Shown: piece after piece, positions 29,726 through 40,161 of the stretch | Position numbering within the stretch: the first letter of the stretch is position 1 | Layout of the letters: each line of letters starts with the position of its first letter | Origin: Leptolyngbya sp. NIES-2104 | Lineage (GTDB): Bacteria; Cyanobacteriota; Cyanobacteriia; Leptolyngbyales; Leptolyngbyaceae | Assembly (NCBI RefSeq): GCF_001485215.1 | Contig: NZ_BBWW01000001.1 | Location: forward strand, 1,674,001-1,738,000 | DNA length: 64,000 nucleotides | Reading direction: 5' to 3' | Made by a program: the position numbers and the translations under genes | Notes under the pieces: generated by a model | Seen by the model: only the letters and a program-made list of their open reading frames with translations | The model's database searches: none | What the model was told of the DNA's origin: nothing

Positions 29726-29776
29726 GATATTTCTCTTGTTGAAAATGAAGCAGAAAGTTTTCACAAGTTGTAATCG

Positions 29777-31984
29777 ATGCGATCGTTCTTCCGGTATAAA
29801 CAGACAGAGAGTGTTAGGTCTGCTGTGCGAGCGTTTTTTACTGTTTTATTCGCAATTTTGATTTGGGTTTGGGCGGTTCCGGTTGAGGCAGCTTCCCTCG
29901 ATCGCGTGCCTCTCACGTTGGAATTGTTACAGGAACGATTGCGATCGCCCATTCCGAGTGAAGGAACGCGTATCGTCGATCTTAGAAGAATGTCGATCGA
30001 TCTACGTCCCGAAAATGCTGCATTTCGCGATCAGTTTTACAGTTTGGTGCAGGCACAATTGCAAAAACCGGGAGTGCCGCTCGGATTAGATTTAAGTAAT
30101 TCGCTGATCGAGGGGGACTTTACGACGAGTAAATTGGGATTACGGGCACCGATTTACGATGGAGCCGCATTGTCGAAATTGTTTACGTCTGCGGAACAGG
30201 AACAATTGAAGCGCGATCGTAGACGTTTATATCGGTTAAGTACGTTATCACAATCGTTGTTAATTAAGCCAACCGAAACGATAACGCCGCTGCAATTAAC
30301 GGTGTTTCGTGCACCGATTAAATTAGTGCAAACTCGGATTACAGGATTTGCAGACTTAACGAATACATTTTTTCTGAATCGATTTGAAGCGCAAGGAATT
30401 CAATTTCCAACGGGAGCAGATCTTTCACAATCACGGTTTAGTTTACCGATGAATTTTGCTAGTGCGAATTTTGGTCGAGAAGTTCAGTTTCGCAACACGA
30501 TCTTTTTTGCTAAAGCAGAATTCAATCAGGTTCAATTTCGGGGCGACGTGAATTTTCAAGGGGCAGAATTCCAGAACACCGCAAATTTTAATCAAGCGGT
30601 GTTTTATCAGCCTGCAAATTTTACGCGGGTTCAATGGCAAGGGAATGCTGATTTTGCTCAAACTCGATGGCGCGATCAAGCGAATTTTAGTAAAGCTCGA
30701 TTTGGTCGATCGCTGTTTCTTACCGATGCCACATTCGAGAAATCTGCGGTGTTTCGAGAAGCTCAGTTCGATTCATTGGCAAATCTTAGAGGCGCGACGA
30801 TTCTCGATCGAGCGGATTTCAGTTATTGCAGTTTCACCAAAGGCGCATATCTGAATGTTCCAGGATTGCGATTCGATTCAGATAAAGCGAAAATTCTCGG
30901 TGATCCTGGACAAATTGGACGAGTGATTTCTGTCCCAACCCTGCAAGGAAACGAAAATTTACTGCGGGAGTTGGTGCGAAACTTTCGACGATTAGAACAG
31001 ATTTCTGATGCGAATCAGGTAGACTATCTCACTCAAACTTTGCGATCGCGCCAACTCAAACGCCTGCTTTTCGGCACTGATCTCAACACCGCAACTGTCG
31101 CGAAATTAAACCAAATCGGATTTAGTGAGTCTCAAGCGAATGCAATTATTCAACGCCGCAAAGATCAACCGTTTCGGAATTTAACAGAATTACTCGCAGT
31201 TGATCAGATTGGCATTGCGACTTACATTAATGTTCGCGATCGCGTGATTGCTGCTGATCCGTTACCGCCTGCGTTGAATCTTTGGCGAAAACTCTCGATC
31301 GCGTTTCGTTGGATTAGTTCAACGCTGCTGTTGTTACTCAGTCGAAACGGCACGAGTTTTTGGCTAATTTTCGGAATCGGGATCGTGACCGTTGCTTATT
31401 TCAGCGTTTTGTTTTGGATAGTCGATCGCGTTCGTCGTCGCCATCCAAAACCCATTTTGCCAACCGTTTCTGAAATCATTTCGACGATCAGTTTTGCGAT
31501 CGTTCTGTTTCTTCTCGGCTTAACTGCGGTGATTCAAACTGCCGATCGTCCGTTGATTACGCTGCTGTGGTGGTCGATCGTTGCGATCCCTGTGCCCTTA
31601 ATTCTCATTGCACTCCTTTATCGCCAAGGTCGATATCACCCAATGATGGAAGTCAGCTACTTTTCAGAAGAAGGCACATTGCGGCAACTGCGAATTTTAA
31701 TCGGCAGACTTCCCACAATTCCGAGATATCCCTTATTTCGAGAGCGATACTTACCGATTCTCTGGGATCGTAAATGGAACTGGTTAAATTACTTCGACTT
31801 CAGCTTTAATAATTTTCTTCGCTTTGGATTTAATGACATCCGCTTACGAGACGAACACTTACCCGGATTGATCTCTGTCTTAGTTTGGTACCAATGGGCG
31901 TTAGGAACCCTGTACATTGCATTACTTTTGTGGACTCTCTCTCGGACGATTCCAGGATTGAACCTCTTGATCTACTTTAAGTAG
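29777..31984 (+). CDS. Membrane protein with signal peptide, pentapeptide repeats and a ComEA-like HhH domain
   Basis: The 735-residue protein starts with a cleavable-looking signal (AFFTVLFAILIWVWAVPVEAAS). Pentapeptide-type repeats of the A(N/D)F form cover roughly residues 185-365 (FRGDVNFQGAEFQNTANFNQAVF...). A helix-hairpin-helix follows, with LNTATVAKLNQIGFSESQAN and FRNLTELLAV, like the ComEA/DNA-binding HhH. The last third has about four transmembrane helices. This puts a beta-helix and an HhH together outside the membrane. The function is unknown. Confidence 0.75.
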   Translation: MRSFFRYKQTESVRSAVRAFFTVLFAILIWVWAVPVEAASLDRVPLTLELLQERLRSPIPSEGTRIVDLRRMSIDLRPENAAFRDQFYSLVQAQLQKPGVPLGLDLSNSLIEGDFTTSKLGLRAPIYDGAALSKLFTSAEQEQLKRDRRRLYRLSTLSQSLLIKPTETITPLQLTVFRAPIKLVQTRITGFADLTNTFFLNRFEAQGIQFPTGADLSQSRFSLPMNFASANFGREVQFRNTIFFAKAEFNQVQFRGDVNFQGAEFQNTANFNQAVFYQPANFTRVQWQGNADFAQTRWRDQANFSKARFGRSLFLTDATFEKSAVFREAQFDSLANLRGATILDRADFSYCSFTKGAYLNVPGLRFDSDKAKILGDPGQIGRVISVPTLQGNENLLRELVRNFRRLEQISDANQVDYLTQTLRSRQLKRLLFGTDLNTATVAKLNQIGFSESQANAIIQRRKDQPFRNLTELLAVDQIGIATYINVRDRVIAADPLPPALNLWRKLSIAFRWISSTLLLLLSRNGTSFWLIFGIGIVTVAYFSVLFWIVDRVRRRHPKPILPTVSEIISTISFAIVLFLLGLTAVIQTADRPLITLLWWSIVAIPVPLILIALLYRQGRYHPMMEVSYFSEEGTLRQLRILIGRLPTIPRYPLFRERYLPILWDRKWNWLNYFDFSFNNFLRFGFNDIRLRDEHLPGLISVLVWYQWALGTLYIALLLWTLSRTIPGLNLLIYFK

Positions 31985-32243
31985 GAAAACAATATAGAGG
32001 TACAGTTTCAAAAAAGTGATTCATTTTCATCTTTGCTTCTAAAATCAATGCAGTTACAAAACAAGTTCTTGATTTTATCCAGTTTGTACCGCCAAAATCA
32101 GGGAAATATGGTTAGCATACTGCCTTTAGTCATTCACTTTGCTCGTGAATGACCCTGAAAAATCTCGCTGATTCGGGTTTCATTGCGTACCATTGAAGTC
32201 CGAGATTTGCGAAGTTCCGAGTTCAATCGAAAATTATGGTGTG
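31985..32243 (+). promoter_or_regulatory. Intergenic region upstream of the LCP gene with a 9-bp hairpin
   Basis: The 259 bp hold no gene. GTCATTCAC at 32129-32137 pairs with GTGAATGAC at 32145-32153 across a 7-base loop and could serve as a terminator or operator. No clear promoter can be assigned. Confidence 0.4.
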
Positions 32244-33764
32244 ATGAGGGTACCTGTGAAAAGCGTCAATCAGCAACGTCCGGTTAAGAAGAAAGTCCAG
32301 CCCGCACAAGTCAAATCGGGACAGCCGATCAAAGCGGGACAATCCCCGAAACCGGGACAACCCCGCAAAAAGAAACCCACACAGCGATCGCGCAAAATGC
32401 GATTGCTGTTCATGGCACTTTCTCTGAGCGGAATTGCAATGATTTCCGCGACCGCTGGCGCACTTCTCGCGGTTTCCCTCGCCAGCACTCCTTTAATGCA
32501 GCGACAACTCTCGCCGTCTGAAGCTTCGATTTTCGGAAAAGGCGATCGCTTTTCGACGCGAATGAGTCTCCAGCTTCCTGCTCTAACCCGCCCTGTTAAC
32601 ATTCTTGTTCTCGGTACAAAAGTTCTCACGACCGATGTTGGTAATGCGCCTGAACACCTGAAAAAACTTCCGTATCAAGCACTGGTCAACTCGTTCGAGG
32701 GTTTAACCGATACGATGTTGCTGCTCCGATTTGACCCGGAGAATAAAAAAGTCGTGGTGATGTCGATTCCGCGTGATACCCGCACTTATATCGCGGATCA
32801 CGGCATGACCAAGATTAACGAAGCGAACTATTACGGGGGTCCAGCACTGAGCGCAAAATCTGTAAGTGAACTGCTCGGCGGCGTGGGTATCGATCGCTAT
32901 ATCACAATCAATGTTCAAGGGGTGCAAGCGCTCGTGGATGCGCTCGGTGGTGTCACGGTTCACGTTCCCAAAGACATGAAATATCAAGACGATAGCCAAC
33001 GTCTCTACATCAATCTCAAAGCCGGACGGCAACAGTTAGACGGCAATAAAGTGCTGCAACTTTTACGCTACCGTCACGACGAAAATGGCGATATCGGGCG
33101 GATTCAACGCCAACAGATGGTGATGCGGTCACTGATGGAACAATCGTTGAATCCTTCGACAGTGGCACGATTCCCAAGTTTGCTCAATGTCGTGCAGTCT
33201 CACATCGATACTAATTTGACGGTCGAAGAACTGGTCGCACTCGTTGGATTTGCGTCGCAGGTGAATCGATCGAACACGAAAATGCTGATGGTTCCGGGTG
33301 AATTTAGCTCACCAGGTGAATATAAAGCGAGTTACTGGTTGCCGAATCCCGATCGCATTAAAGGCATGATGTCGCAGTACTTCAATTTCGGCACGTCCAG
33401 CTTAGAATCTCCTGAGCCAGCTTCGATCAAAATCGCAATTCAAGACAGCACGAAGCAAACCAAGAGCGTTCAAACAGCGATGTCTGCCTTGAACAAAGCG
33501 GGCTATGAGAACGTTTACGAAGGGCAAGACTGGAGCGAACCGCTCAGCGTGACTCGAATCGTGGCGGAATGGGGCGATGTCAGTAGTGCGGAAGCGATTC
33601 GACGAGCATTAGGGTTTGGAGAAGTGCGAATCGAAAATACGGGCGATCTGCGATCGGATATCACCGTCCAATTGGGTCGAGATGCGCTGCAACCGAGAAA
33701 AGCCGTGAAGCGTCCCACGACAGATTCCGAACGATTGCAGCCCGCGAATAAATTATCGAACTAA
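32244..33764 (+). CDS. LCP-family (LytR-CpsA-Psr) glycopolymer ligase/regulator
   Basis: LCP proteins attach glycopolymers to peptidoglycan or cell-surface acceptors at the outer face of the membrane. In the 506 residues, a basic Pro/Gln-rich cytoplasmic tail (SGQPIKAGQSPKPGQPRKKK) is followed by one transmembrane helix near residues 52-76. The LCP domain has DTMLLLRFDPENKKVVVMSIPRDTR, the INEANYYGG segment and LLRYRHDENGDIGRIQRQQ, with the conserved Arg/Asp residues. A C-terminal LytR_C domain follows (IAIQDSTKQTKSVQTAMSAL). The ATG at 32244 is preferred over an upstream TTG. Confidence 0.92.
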   Translation: MRVPVKSVNQQRPVKKKVQPAQVKSGQPIKAGQSPKPGQPRKKKPTQRSRKMRLLFMALSLSGIAMISATAGALLAVSLASTPLMQRQLSPSEASIFGKGDRFSTRMSLQLPALTRPVNILVLGTKVLTTDVGNAPEHLKKLPYQALVNSFEGLTDTMLLLRFDPENKKVVVMSIPRDTRTYIADHGMTKINEANYYGGPALSAKSVSELLGGVGIDRYITINVQGVQALVDALGGVTVHVPKDMKYQDDSQRLYINLKAGRQQLDGNKVLQLLRYRHDENGDIGRIQRQQMVMRSLMEQSLNPSTVARFPSLLNVVQSHIDTNLTVEELVALVGFASQVNRSNTKMLMVPGEFSSPGEYKASYWLPNPDRIKGMMSQYFNFGTSSLESPEPASIKIAIQDSTKQTKSVQTAMSALNKAGYENVYEGQDWSEPLSVTRIVAEWGDVSSAEAIRRALGFGEVRIENTGDLRSDITVQLGRDALQPRKAVKRPTTDSERLQPANKLSN

Positions 33765-33771
33765 AGGAACT

Positions 33772-33800
33772 GAGCGATCGCGAAAGGTCGATCGCTCTTT
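33772..33800 (+). terminator. Terminator after the LCP gene
   Basis: GAGCGATCG at 33772-33780 pairs with CGATCGCTC at 33789-33797, followed by TTT. It begins 7 bases after the stop. The stem contains the HIP1 core. Confidence 0.6.
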
Positions 33801-33814
33801 CACGCTTAGAAGTG

Positions 33815-34465
33815 CTATTTCCCCAAAACGTTGCCAATCCACTCTTGTTCTTCTCTGACGCAACGTGCATAAGCGGGATGATTACGGTCATTTCTAATAT
33901 CAATGTTACAAGCTGCGTCTTTCCCTCCCTCTTGCGTCATTGACCCGTACTGTGAACTGAGTGCAGCGAGACCCAGAATAAACAGCAGTGCAGCTTGATC
34001 CGCTTCTCTTTTTCGTCTTTGCTGCTGTGCCAAATACGCTTTTTGTTCTTGTGGTGAAAGACTATTAAAATATTGCTGCCGTCTTTCTGCTTCTAGTCGC
34101 TGTTGTTCGGTTGAACGTTTGCGGGCGGCTTCGAGTTCTACTCGGCGCTGTTGTCGGCTTGCTTCGATTTCGCGCCGTAACCGTTCGCGCTCTGCGGCTC
34201 GTTCGCGGCGTTTTTGGGCTTCAAGCTCTCTTTTTCGTTGTCGTTCGCGGCGGCGTTCTTCTGCTTGAATCTTGCGGCGAATTTGATCCGCTTCTCTCGT
34301 GCCTTGGTTGATGACATCGATAACACTGGCGACTTCAAGTTGAGCGGAGGTTTCTGATAGTGGTTGATCGTTCAGCAAGTTTACTGTTTTACTGAGGGCA
34401 AAAACCGGGGCGATGTTCACAAACGAGAGGAGGACAAGGCTCGAAAGCGCGATTGTAGATTTCAT
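33815..34465 (-). CDS. Secreted protein with a long charged ER/K-type helix
   Basis: The 216-residue protein has a signal peptide (MKSTIALSSLVLLSFVNIAPVFALS). It is followed from about residue 55 to 150 by an almost pure Glu/Arg/Lys/Gln helix, with runs such as IQAEERRRERQRKRELEAQ, likely a coiled coil or single alpha-helix. A short hydrophobic segment (AALLFILGLAAL) and a tail with two Cys (ACNIDIRNDRNHPAYARC) close the protein. No family is recognised. It converges on the LCP gene, with which a surface role may be shared. Confidence 0.7.
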   Translation of the reverse strand: MKSTIALSSLVLLSFVNIAPVFALSKTVNLLNDQPLSETSAQLEVASVIDVINQGTREADQIRRKIQAEERRRERQRKRELEAQKRRERAAERERLRREIEASRQQRRVELEAARKRSTEQQRLEAERRQQYFNSLSPQEQKAYLAQQQRRKREADQAALLFILGLAALSSQYGSMTQEGGKDAACNIDIRNDRNHPAYARCVREEQEWIGNVLGK

Positions 34466-34642
34466 AAACAGAAGTACTTGAACGCTGGATCTGCGATCGA
34501 TGCGGAGACGGGGGCTTCAATCCTGCGCTGATCATACTTCTCGCTATAGAAAAAACATCAGTCAAGGCTGAAACTGATAAATTCTTTACACTTTCTTCAA
34601 ACTATTTCATGTACATCTGCTGAATTGTTATTTCTTCAAATC

Positions 34643-34676
34643 AAGGAGTCGATCGCAGACGGTCGATCGACTCCTT
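34643..34676 (-). terminator. Hairpin after the enolase gene
   Basis: AAGGAGTCGATCG at 34643-34655 is perfectly complementary to CGATCGACTCCTT at 34664-34676, a 13-bp stem with an 8-base loop. It lies 7 bases beyond the eno stop. No T-run follows on the minus strand. Confidence 0.6.
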
Positions 34677-34683
34677 AATCTTC

Positions 34684-36039
<1,356 letters not shown>

Positions 36040-36083
36040 CTAGAATACGACCTTCCTGCTCCATTCTTGTAGCGAGTCACACA

Positions 36084-36143
36084 ATCCCCATCGCAAGACA
36101 GTAGAAAAAATTTCGGGATCACGTTCAATCTGAGAAGTACACT
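36084..36143. repeat. Direct repeat, left copy, upstream of the Rpn-type nuclease gene
   Basis: These 60 bp match 36983-37042 at 53 positions. The shared core is GTAGAAAAAATTTCG, then ATCACGTTCAATCTGA and GTACACT. The two copies are 899 bp apart and bracket the nuclease gene, each ending shortly before the start region of the gene that follows. Both may carry promoter elements. Confidence 0.75.
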
Positions 36144-36150
36144 TGTTTTT

Positions 36151-36927
36151 ATGAAAACTGACTCAATTTTCTACAAAATATTCCAAACTGCTCCCAGTAC
36201 GTTCTTTGAGTTGATTGGTGAGACTGATCCTCGATCGAGCGCTTACGGGTTTGGCTCTCAAGAAGTGAAGCAAACGAGTTTTACGATCGATGGCATCTTT
36301 TTTCCACCGCTCCGAATGCGTCAAGCGCCCATTTATTTTGTGGAAGCTCAAGGGTACAGAGAGGAGGAAAACTTCTATTACCGATTCTTTGGTGAAGTTC
36401 ATCTGTACCTGAAAGACTACAAACCCGTGAATCCCTGGCAAGCGGTGGTTATCTTTACTGAGAAACGCTTTGACCCTGGACTGCCACATCCTTATTCTGA
36501 ATACGATAATAATCCGAGGTTACAACGGATCTATCTCAACAAACTACCGCCGGAGATGGGCGATCGCTCAATAGGACTGGGACTTCTGCAACTGATCGGG
36601 ACGAAACCGAAACAGGCTCCAACGAAAGGACGGGCGTTAATCGATCGCACTCGTCAAGAAGTTACAGATGTGACAGTACAGCGAAATTTCATAGAATTGA
36701 TCGAGACCGTTTTCGTATACAAATTTCCACAGCTAACTTTCGGGGAGATAGGCGAAATGCTAGGACTTGGGGATCTAAGACAAACTCGTGCATATCAACA
36801 GGCGCAAGAAGAAGTGCTTGAAAAAACCGTGCCTCTTTTGCTTCAGAGTGGAATGACTGTTGAGCAAATCGCTGCACAAACCGGTTTTCCAGTAGAAACT
36901 ATTCAGCGCTTCGTTCCTCAAAATTAG
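36151..36927 (+). CDS. Rpn-family (DUF2887) recombination-promoting nuclease/putative transposase
   Basis: The 258-residue protein is of the DUF2887 type, related to the RpnA/PD-(D/E)XK nucleases that are common, often multi-copy, accessory genes in cyanobacteria. It starts MKTDSIFYKIFQTAPSTFFE. The nuclease core includes TIDGIFFPP and PIYFVEAQGYREEENFYYRFF, with the Asp and Glu-x-Gln expected for the active site. The C-terminal tail (GMTVEQIAAQTGFPVETIQRF) looks like a helix-turn-helix. It is flanked by 60-bp direct repeats, which suggests it arrived by insertion or duplication between eno and the permease gene. Confidence 0.85.
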   Translation: MKTDSIFYKIFQTAPSTFFELIGETDPRSSAYGFGSQEVKQTSFTIDGIFFPPLRMRQAPIYFVEAQGYREEENFYYRFFGEVHLYLKDYKPVNPWQAVVIFTEKRFDPGLPHPYSEYDNNPRLQRIYLNKLPPEMGDRSIGLGLLQLIGTKPKQAPTKGRALIDRTRQEVTDVTVQRNFIELIETVFVYKFPQLTFGEIGEMLGLGDLRQTRAYQQAQEEVLEKTVPLLLQSGMTVEQIAAQTGFPVETIQRFVPQN

Positions 36928-36982
36928 GAGCGGTGCAATGTGGAGACTGGAAGATTTGAAGAAAACTGATCGTCGATGTCGC

Positions 36983-37042
36983 ATCCCTCTCGTAAGGCAG
37001 TAGAAAAAATTTCGAGATCACGTTCAATCTGAAGAGTACACT
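36983..37042. repeat. Direct repeat, right copy, upstream of the permease gene
   Basis: The partner of 36084-36143, with seven mismatches in 60. It ends 28 bp before the permease GTG, so it is likely the original promoter region of that gene, with the left copy duplicated in front of the nuclease. Confidence 0.75.
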
Positions 37043-37070
37043 CAATCAGGTTCGATAAGGAGTGATCACG

Positions 37071-38195
37071 GTGGGACTCGGCAAATGGATCGGATTTTTG
37101 GCATTCACGATTTCGCTCTATATTCTCTGGGAGCTTCGTCAAGTCTTGCTGCTAGTCTTCGCGGCAGTCGTATTTGCGACCGCGCTGAGTAGTCTGGCGA
37201 AGTCGCTGCAACGATTTGGATTGAAGCGCGGAGGAGCAGTGCTAGTCTCGATCGTGACGCTCATTGTGCTGATGGTGTTATTTGTCGGGCTGATTGTGCC
37301 GCCGTTTATTTCACAGTTTCAGCAGTTGATTGAATTAGTGCCGAGAGGCTTCGATCGCGCTCAAACTTGGTTTGATCAAATGCAGCAGATGATTCCTGGA
37401 TCGTCGCAGTATTTACCAGGTGTCGATGATTTGGTGCGGCAGGTTCAACCGCTGGTCACTCGATTGTTAGGAAATTTCGTTGCGCTGTTCTCGAATGCGT
37501 TGACGGCACTATTGAATGTTTTGTTGGTGTTGATCTTGACGATCATGTTGTTGATTAATCCCCAACCGTATCGCCAAGGATTTATTGCGCTGTTTCCGTC
37601 GTTTTATCGCAGACGTGCGGATCAAATTCTTTCATTGTGCGAAGTGTCGCTAGTGAACTGGATTATTGGAATTTTGATCAACATGGTCGTGATTGGTCTT
37701 GTAAGTGGAATTGCTTTGCTGATTCTGGGTGTGCCGCTTGTGTTGGCGAATGCCCTTTTAGCGGGATTGTTAGAGGCGATTCCGAATGTGGGTCCGGTGT
37801 TGAGTGTGATTCCACCGATCGCGGTTGCGCTCCTCGATGCGCCTTGGAAAGCTTTGGCAGTTCTAATCGTTTACGTTTTGATTCAGCAGCTTGAACAGTA
37901 TTTGCTCGTTCCGTTTGTGATGTCGAAGCAGGTGTCAATTTTGCCAGCGGTGACTTTGATTTCGCAGGTTGTTTGTGCGATCGCGTTCGGGTTTCTCGGT
38001 TTGTTTCTGGCAATTCCCTTAGTGATTGTGGGTCAGATTTGGGTGAGAGAAGCGCTCGTGCGCGACATTCTCGATCGCTGGCGCAAAGATGAATACGAGG
38101 CGCAAATTATCGAACACGCACAAGTGGAATTAGAGAAATTGCCAGAAGCACCGCAAGAAGTAATTGATGCGCCAGACAAATCAGATGTGTCCTAA
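37071..38195 (+). CDS. AI-2E/PerM-family transport protein
   Basis: The 374-residue protein has about seven to eight membrane segments and the AI-2E (PerM/YdiK/TqsA) pattern: an N-terminal helix pair, an amphipathic extracytoplasmic region (PPFISQFQQLIELVPRGFD), then VNWIIGILINMVVIGLVSGIALLILGVP. The signature LLEAIPNVGPVLSVIPPI and the C-terminal LGLFLAIPLVIVGQIWV follow. Members export diverse substrates or act as Na+/H+ antiporters, so the substrate is unknown. The GTG at 37071 has AAGGAG eight bases upstream; a GTG nine bases earlier overlaps that site and is less likely. Confidence 0.87.
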   Translation: MGLGKWIGFLAFTISLYILWELRQVLLLVFAAVVFATALSSLAKSLQRFGLKRGGAVLVSIVTLIVLMVLFVGLIVPPFISQFQQLIELVPRGFDRAQTWFDQMQQMIPGSSQYLPGVDDLVRQVQPLVTRLLGNFVALFSNALTALLNVLLVLILTIMLLINPQPYRQGFIALFPSFYRRRADQILSLCEVSLVNWIIGILINMVVIGLVSGIALLILGVPLVLANALLAGLLEAIPNVGPVLSVIPPIAVALLDAPWKALAVLIVYVLIQQLEQYLLVPFVMSKQVSILPAVTLISQVVCAIAFGFLGLFLAIPLVIVGQIWVREALVRDILDRWRKDEYEAQIIEHAQVELEKLPEAPQEVIDAPDKSDVS

Positions 38196-38245
38196 ATTGA
38201 CGCGAGTTTGACAAGTCTTTAAGTCTTTTCGCTTCGATGCGGTCT

Positions 38246-38372
38246 CGCCCCGGAATGAAATTCGGGGCTAATCGCGCGAAGCCCACTAAAGGGGGCTGAA
38301 GACGGGTGAATCTAGCGGCTTGCAGTCCTGAAGGGACTTCGCACCGTCAGCCCCGAATTCTATTCCGGGGCG
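38246..38372. repeat. Palindromic intergenic repeat, copy 4
   Basis: The outer arms are CGCCCCGGAATGAAATTCG and GAATTCTATTCCGGGGCG. The first inner hairpin is AGCCC/GGGCT instead of the AGTCC/GGACT seen in copies 1 and 3, a compensated pair change. The second is AGTCC/GGACT. It lies between convergent genes (permease and ald). Confidence 0.75.
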
Positions 38373-38395
38373 AATGGACAACGGAGCGAAGGAAC

Positions 38396-39490
38396 TCATT
38401 GATCGGACGTTAAATCGGGAAAGACTTCTTGAACTGCGGGATGAATCAAATGGTGATTTTGCACATTTAATCCTTTGGCTAAGGCAGAATCCCGATCGAG
38501 TGCCGTCATTCCATAGTTTGCCAACTTGATCACATACGGTAGCGTACTATTATTCAACGCTTGCGTTGCCGTCCAGGGAACAGCTCCAGGCATATTGGGC
38601 ACACCATAATGCACGACACCTTCATCGACATAAGTTGGCTCTGTGTGAGAGGTTGGATGCAGCGTTTCAATACAGCCACCTTGATCGACTGCGACATCGA
38701 CGATTACAGAACCCGATCGCATTTGTTTCACCAAGTCTCTCGATACCAAGGTCGGAGCTTTTCGCCCTGGAATCAGCACTGAGCCAATCAGTAAATCAGC
38801 CTGCGGCACAAGTTCCTCAATATGGCTGGAATTGCTGTAAAGTAGCTCAACGCGTGAACCGAAAATCGTTTCGAGATACGACAAGCGATCGACATTCACA
38901 TCGAGAATTGTCACTTGTGCACCCATCCCGATCGCCATTCTCGCCGCTTCCGTTCCGACCATTCCGCCACCAAGAATCACGACTCGCCCCGGTCTAACTC
39001 CCGGAACACCGCCGAGCAAGACACCCCGACCGCCTTGTTGTCGTTCTAAATAGCGCGATCCGAACTGCACCGATAAGCGTCCGGCGATAATGCTCATCGG
39101 GGTTAATAAGGGCAAACGTCGATCGGGAAGTTCAACGGTTTCATACGCGATCGCGCTCACGCCTGAATCTAATAATTGCTCGGTCAATCGTCGATTCGCT
39201 GCTAGATGCAAATAGGTAAAGAGCAATTTCCCTTTTTGCAGAAAATCGTATTCCGAGGAGAGCGGTTCTTTGACTTTCACGACCAATTCGCGATCCCAGA
39301 CTTCCTTGGCGTGAGAAACGATCAAGGCTCCTGCTTGTGTGTATTCTGCATCAGTAAACCCCGATCCCGTGCCCGCATTCGACTCGACAAAGACCGAATG
39401 CCCCTGCTCTACCAACACCCGCACACTACTTGGACTTAGACCCACTCGGAACTCTTGATCCTTTGTTTCTTTGGGCACACCAATTTCCAT
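38396..39490 (-). CDS. ald: Alanine dehydrogenase
   Basis: Ald interconverts L-alanine with pyruvate and ammonia using NAD. The 364-residue protein starts [20 protein letters not shown]. It has the substrate Lys in VVKVKEPL, the His in [12 protein letters not shown], the Rossmann motif [19 protein letters not shown], and [33 protein letters not shown] follows near the end. The ATG at 39490 is used because 13 further upstream residues are not family-like. Confidence 0.96.
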   Translation of the reverse strand: MEIGVPKETKDQEFRVGLSPSSVRVLVEQGHSVFVESNAGTGSGFTDAEYTQAGALIVSHAKEVWDRELVVKVKEPLSSEYDFLQKGKLLFTYLHLAANRRLTEQLLDSGVSAIAYETVELPDRRLPLLTPMSIIAGRLSVQFGSRYLERQQGGRGVLLGGVPGVRPGRVVILGGGMVGTEAARMAIGMGAQVTILDVNVDRLSYLETIFGSRVELLYSNSSHIEELVPQADLLIGSVLIPGRKAPTLVSRDLVKQMRSGSVIVDVAVDQGGCIETLHPTSHTEPTYVDEGVVHYGVPNMPGAVPWTATQALNNSTLPYVIKLANYGMTALDRDSALAKGLNVQNHHLIHPAVQEVFPDLTSDQ

Positions 39491-39604
39491 AGTCAACCTC
39501 GATCGATATATCTCTAATTTAATCGGCAATTTATGGGAGAGCCGTCATTCGAGAGCGAGTCATGTTTAGAATGAGGACGAAGAATTGTAAAAGCTTTGTT
39601 CACC

Positions 39605-39775
39605 ATGACCCAGACTCAACCCACCGTGACTCCGAAACTGGAGAATCCGAAATTTGGCTTTAATGATTATGCCGAGCGATTGAATGGACGGGCTGCAATG
39701 ATCGGTTTTGTCGCAGCGCTGATCGTGGAATATGTTACCGGACAAGGCGTACTCACCTGGCTGGGACTGATTTAA
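39605..39775 (+). CDS. hli: High-light-inducible protein (one-helix CAB-like protein)
   Basis: The 56-residue peptide begins [20 protein letters not shown]. It carries the chlorophyll-binding helix motif [21 protein letters not shown] (Glu, Asn and Arg ligands) and the usual tail [12 protein letters not shown]. Hlips bind chlorophyll and carotenoid as dimers, protect photosystem assembly and quench excess energy. Such genes are normally induced by high light. It is monocistronic, with a hairpin about 10 bases after the stop. Confidence 0.93.
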   Translation: MTQTQPTVTPKLENPKFGFNDYAERLNGRAAMIGFVAALIVEYVTGQGVLTWLGLI

Positions 39776-39786
39776 GCGTGTCTGAA

Positions 39787-39814
39787 GACTGAGGGATTTC
39801 ACCGTCTCTCAGTC
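39787..39814 (+). terminator. Hairpin after the hli gene
   Basis: GACTGAG at 39787-39793 pairs with CTCAGTC at 39808-39814. A short CCTTT follows. It is a modest terminator candidate. Confidence 0.45.
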
Positions 39815-39855
39815 GAAGCCTTTAAAATAGAATTCAGCGTATTCCCGGAAAATCT

Positions 39856-40161
39856 ATGAACGTTTTATGGTTTCGCTTTTTGAGAACGTTTTATCGCAAA
39901 GAGCCACTGACCGCATTTATTCTGACCGCAGGTGCAATGAATGTCGCGATCGGAGGATTTGATCAAAGCACGTCGCTTGTGATGTTTGGACTAAGTACGG
40001 TTTCACTTTCCTTTCTCTTCCGCTGGTGGTCGCTGTCTCAACGTCCTGCACCCGTGCGCGTCACTCCTTCAGACGATCGCCCGACTCGAATGCCTCGCGC
40101 CTTACCCGAACGGTCTTCCCGTCCTTCGCTCCCTGATTTAAGAAATGCTGAAAATCGGTGA
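39856..40161 (+). CDS. Small membrane protein of unknown function
   Basis: The 101-residue protein has two hydrophobic stretches (LTAFILTAGAMNVAIGGF and SLVMFGLSTVSLSFLF). A Pro/Arg-rich soluble tail follows (RPAPVRVTPSDDRPTRMP). The end overlaps the MerR gene start by 17 bp, so the two are probably one operon. No family motif is recognised; similar short proteins occur in other cyanobacteria. Confidence 0.65.
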   Translation: MNVLWFRFLRTFYRKEPLTAFILTAGAMNVAIGGFDQSTSLVMFGLSTVSLSFLFRWWSLSQRPAPVRVTPSDDRPTRMPRALPERSSRPSLPDLRNAENR

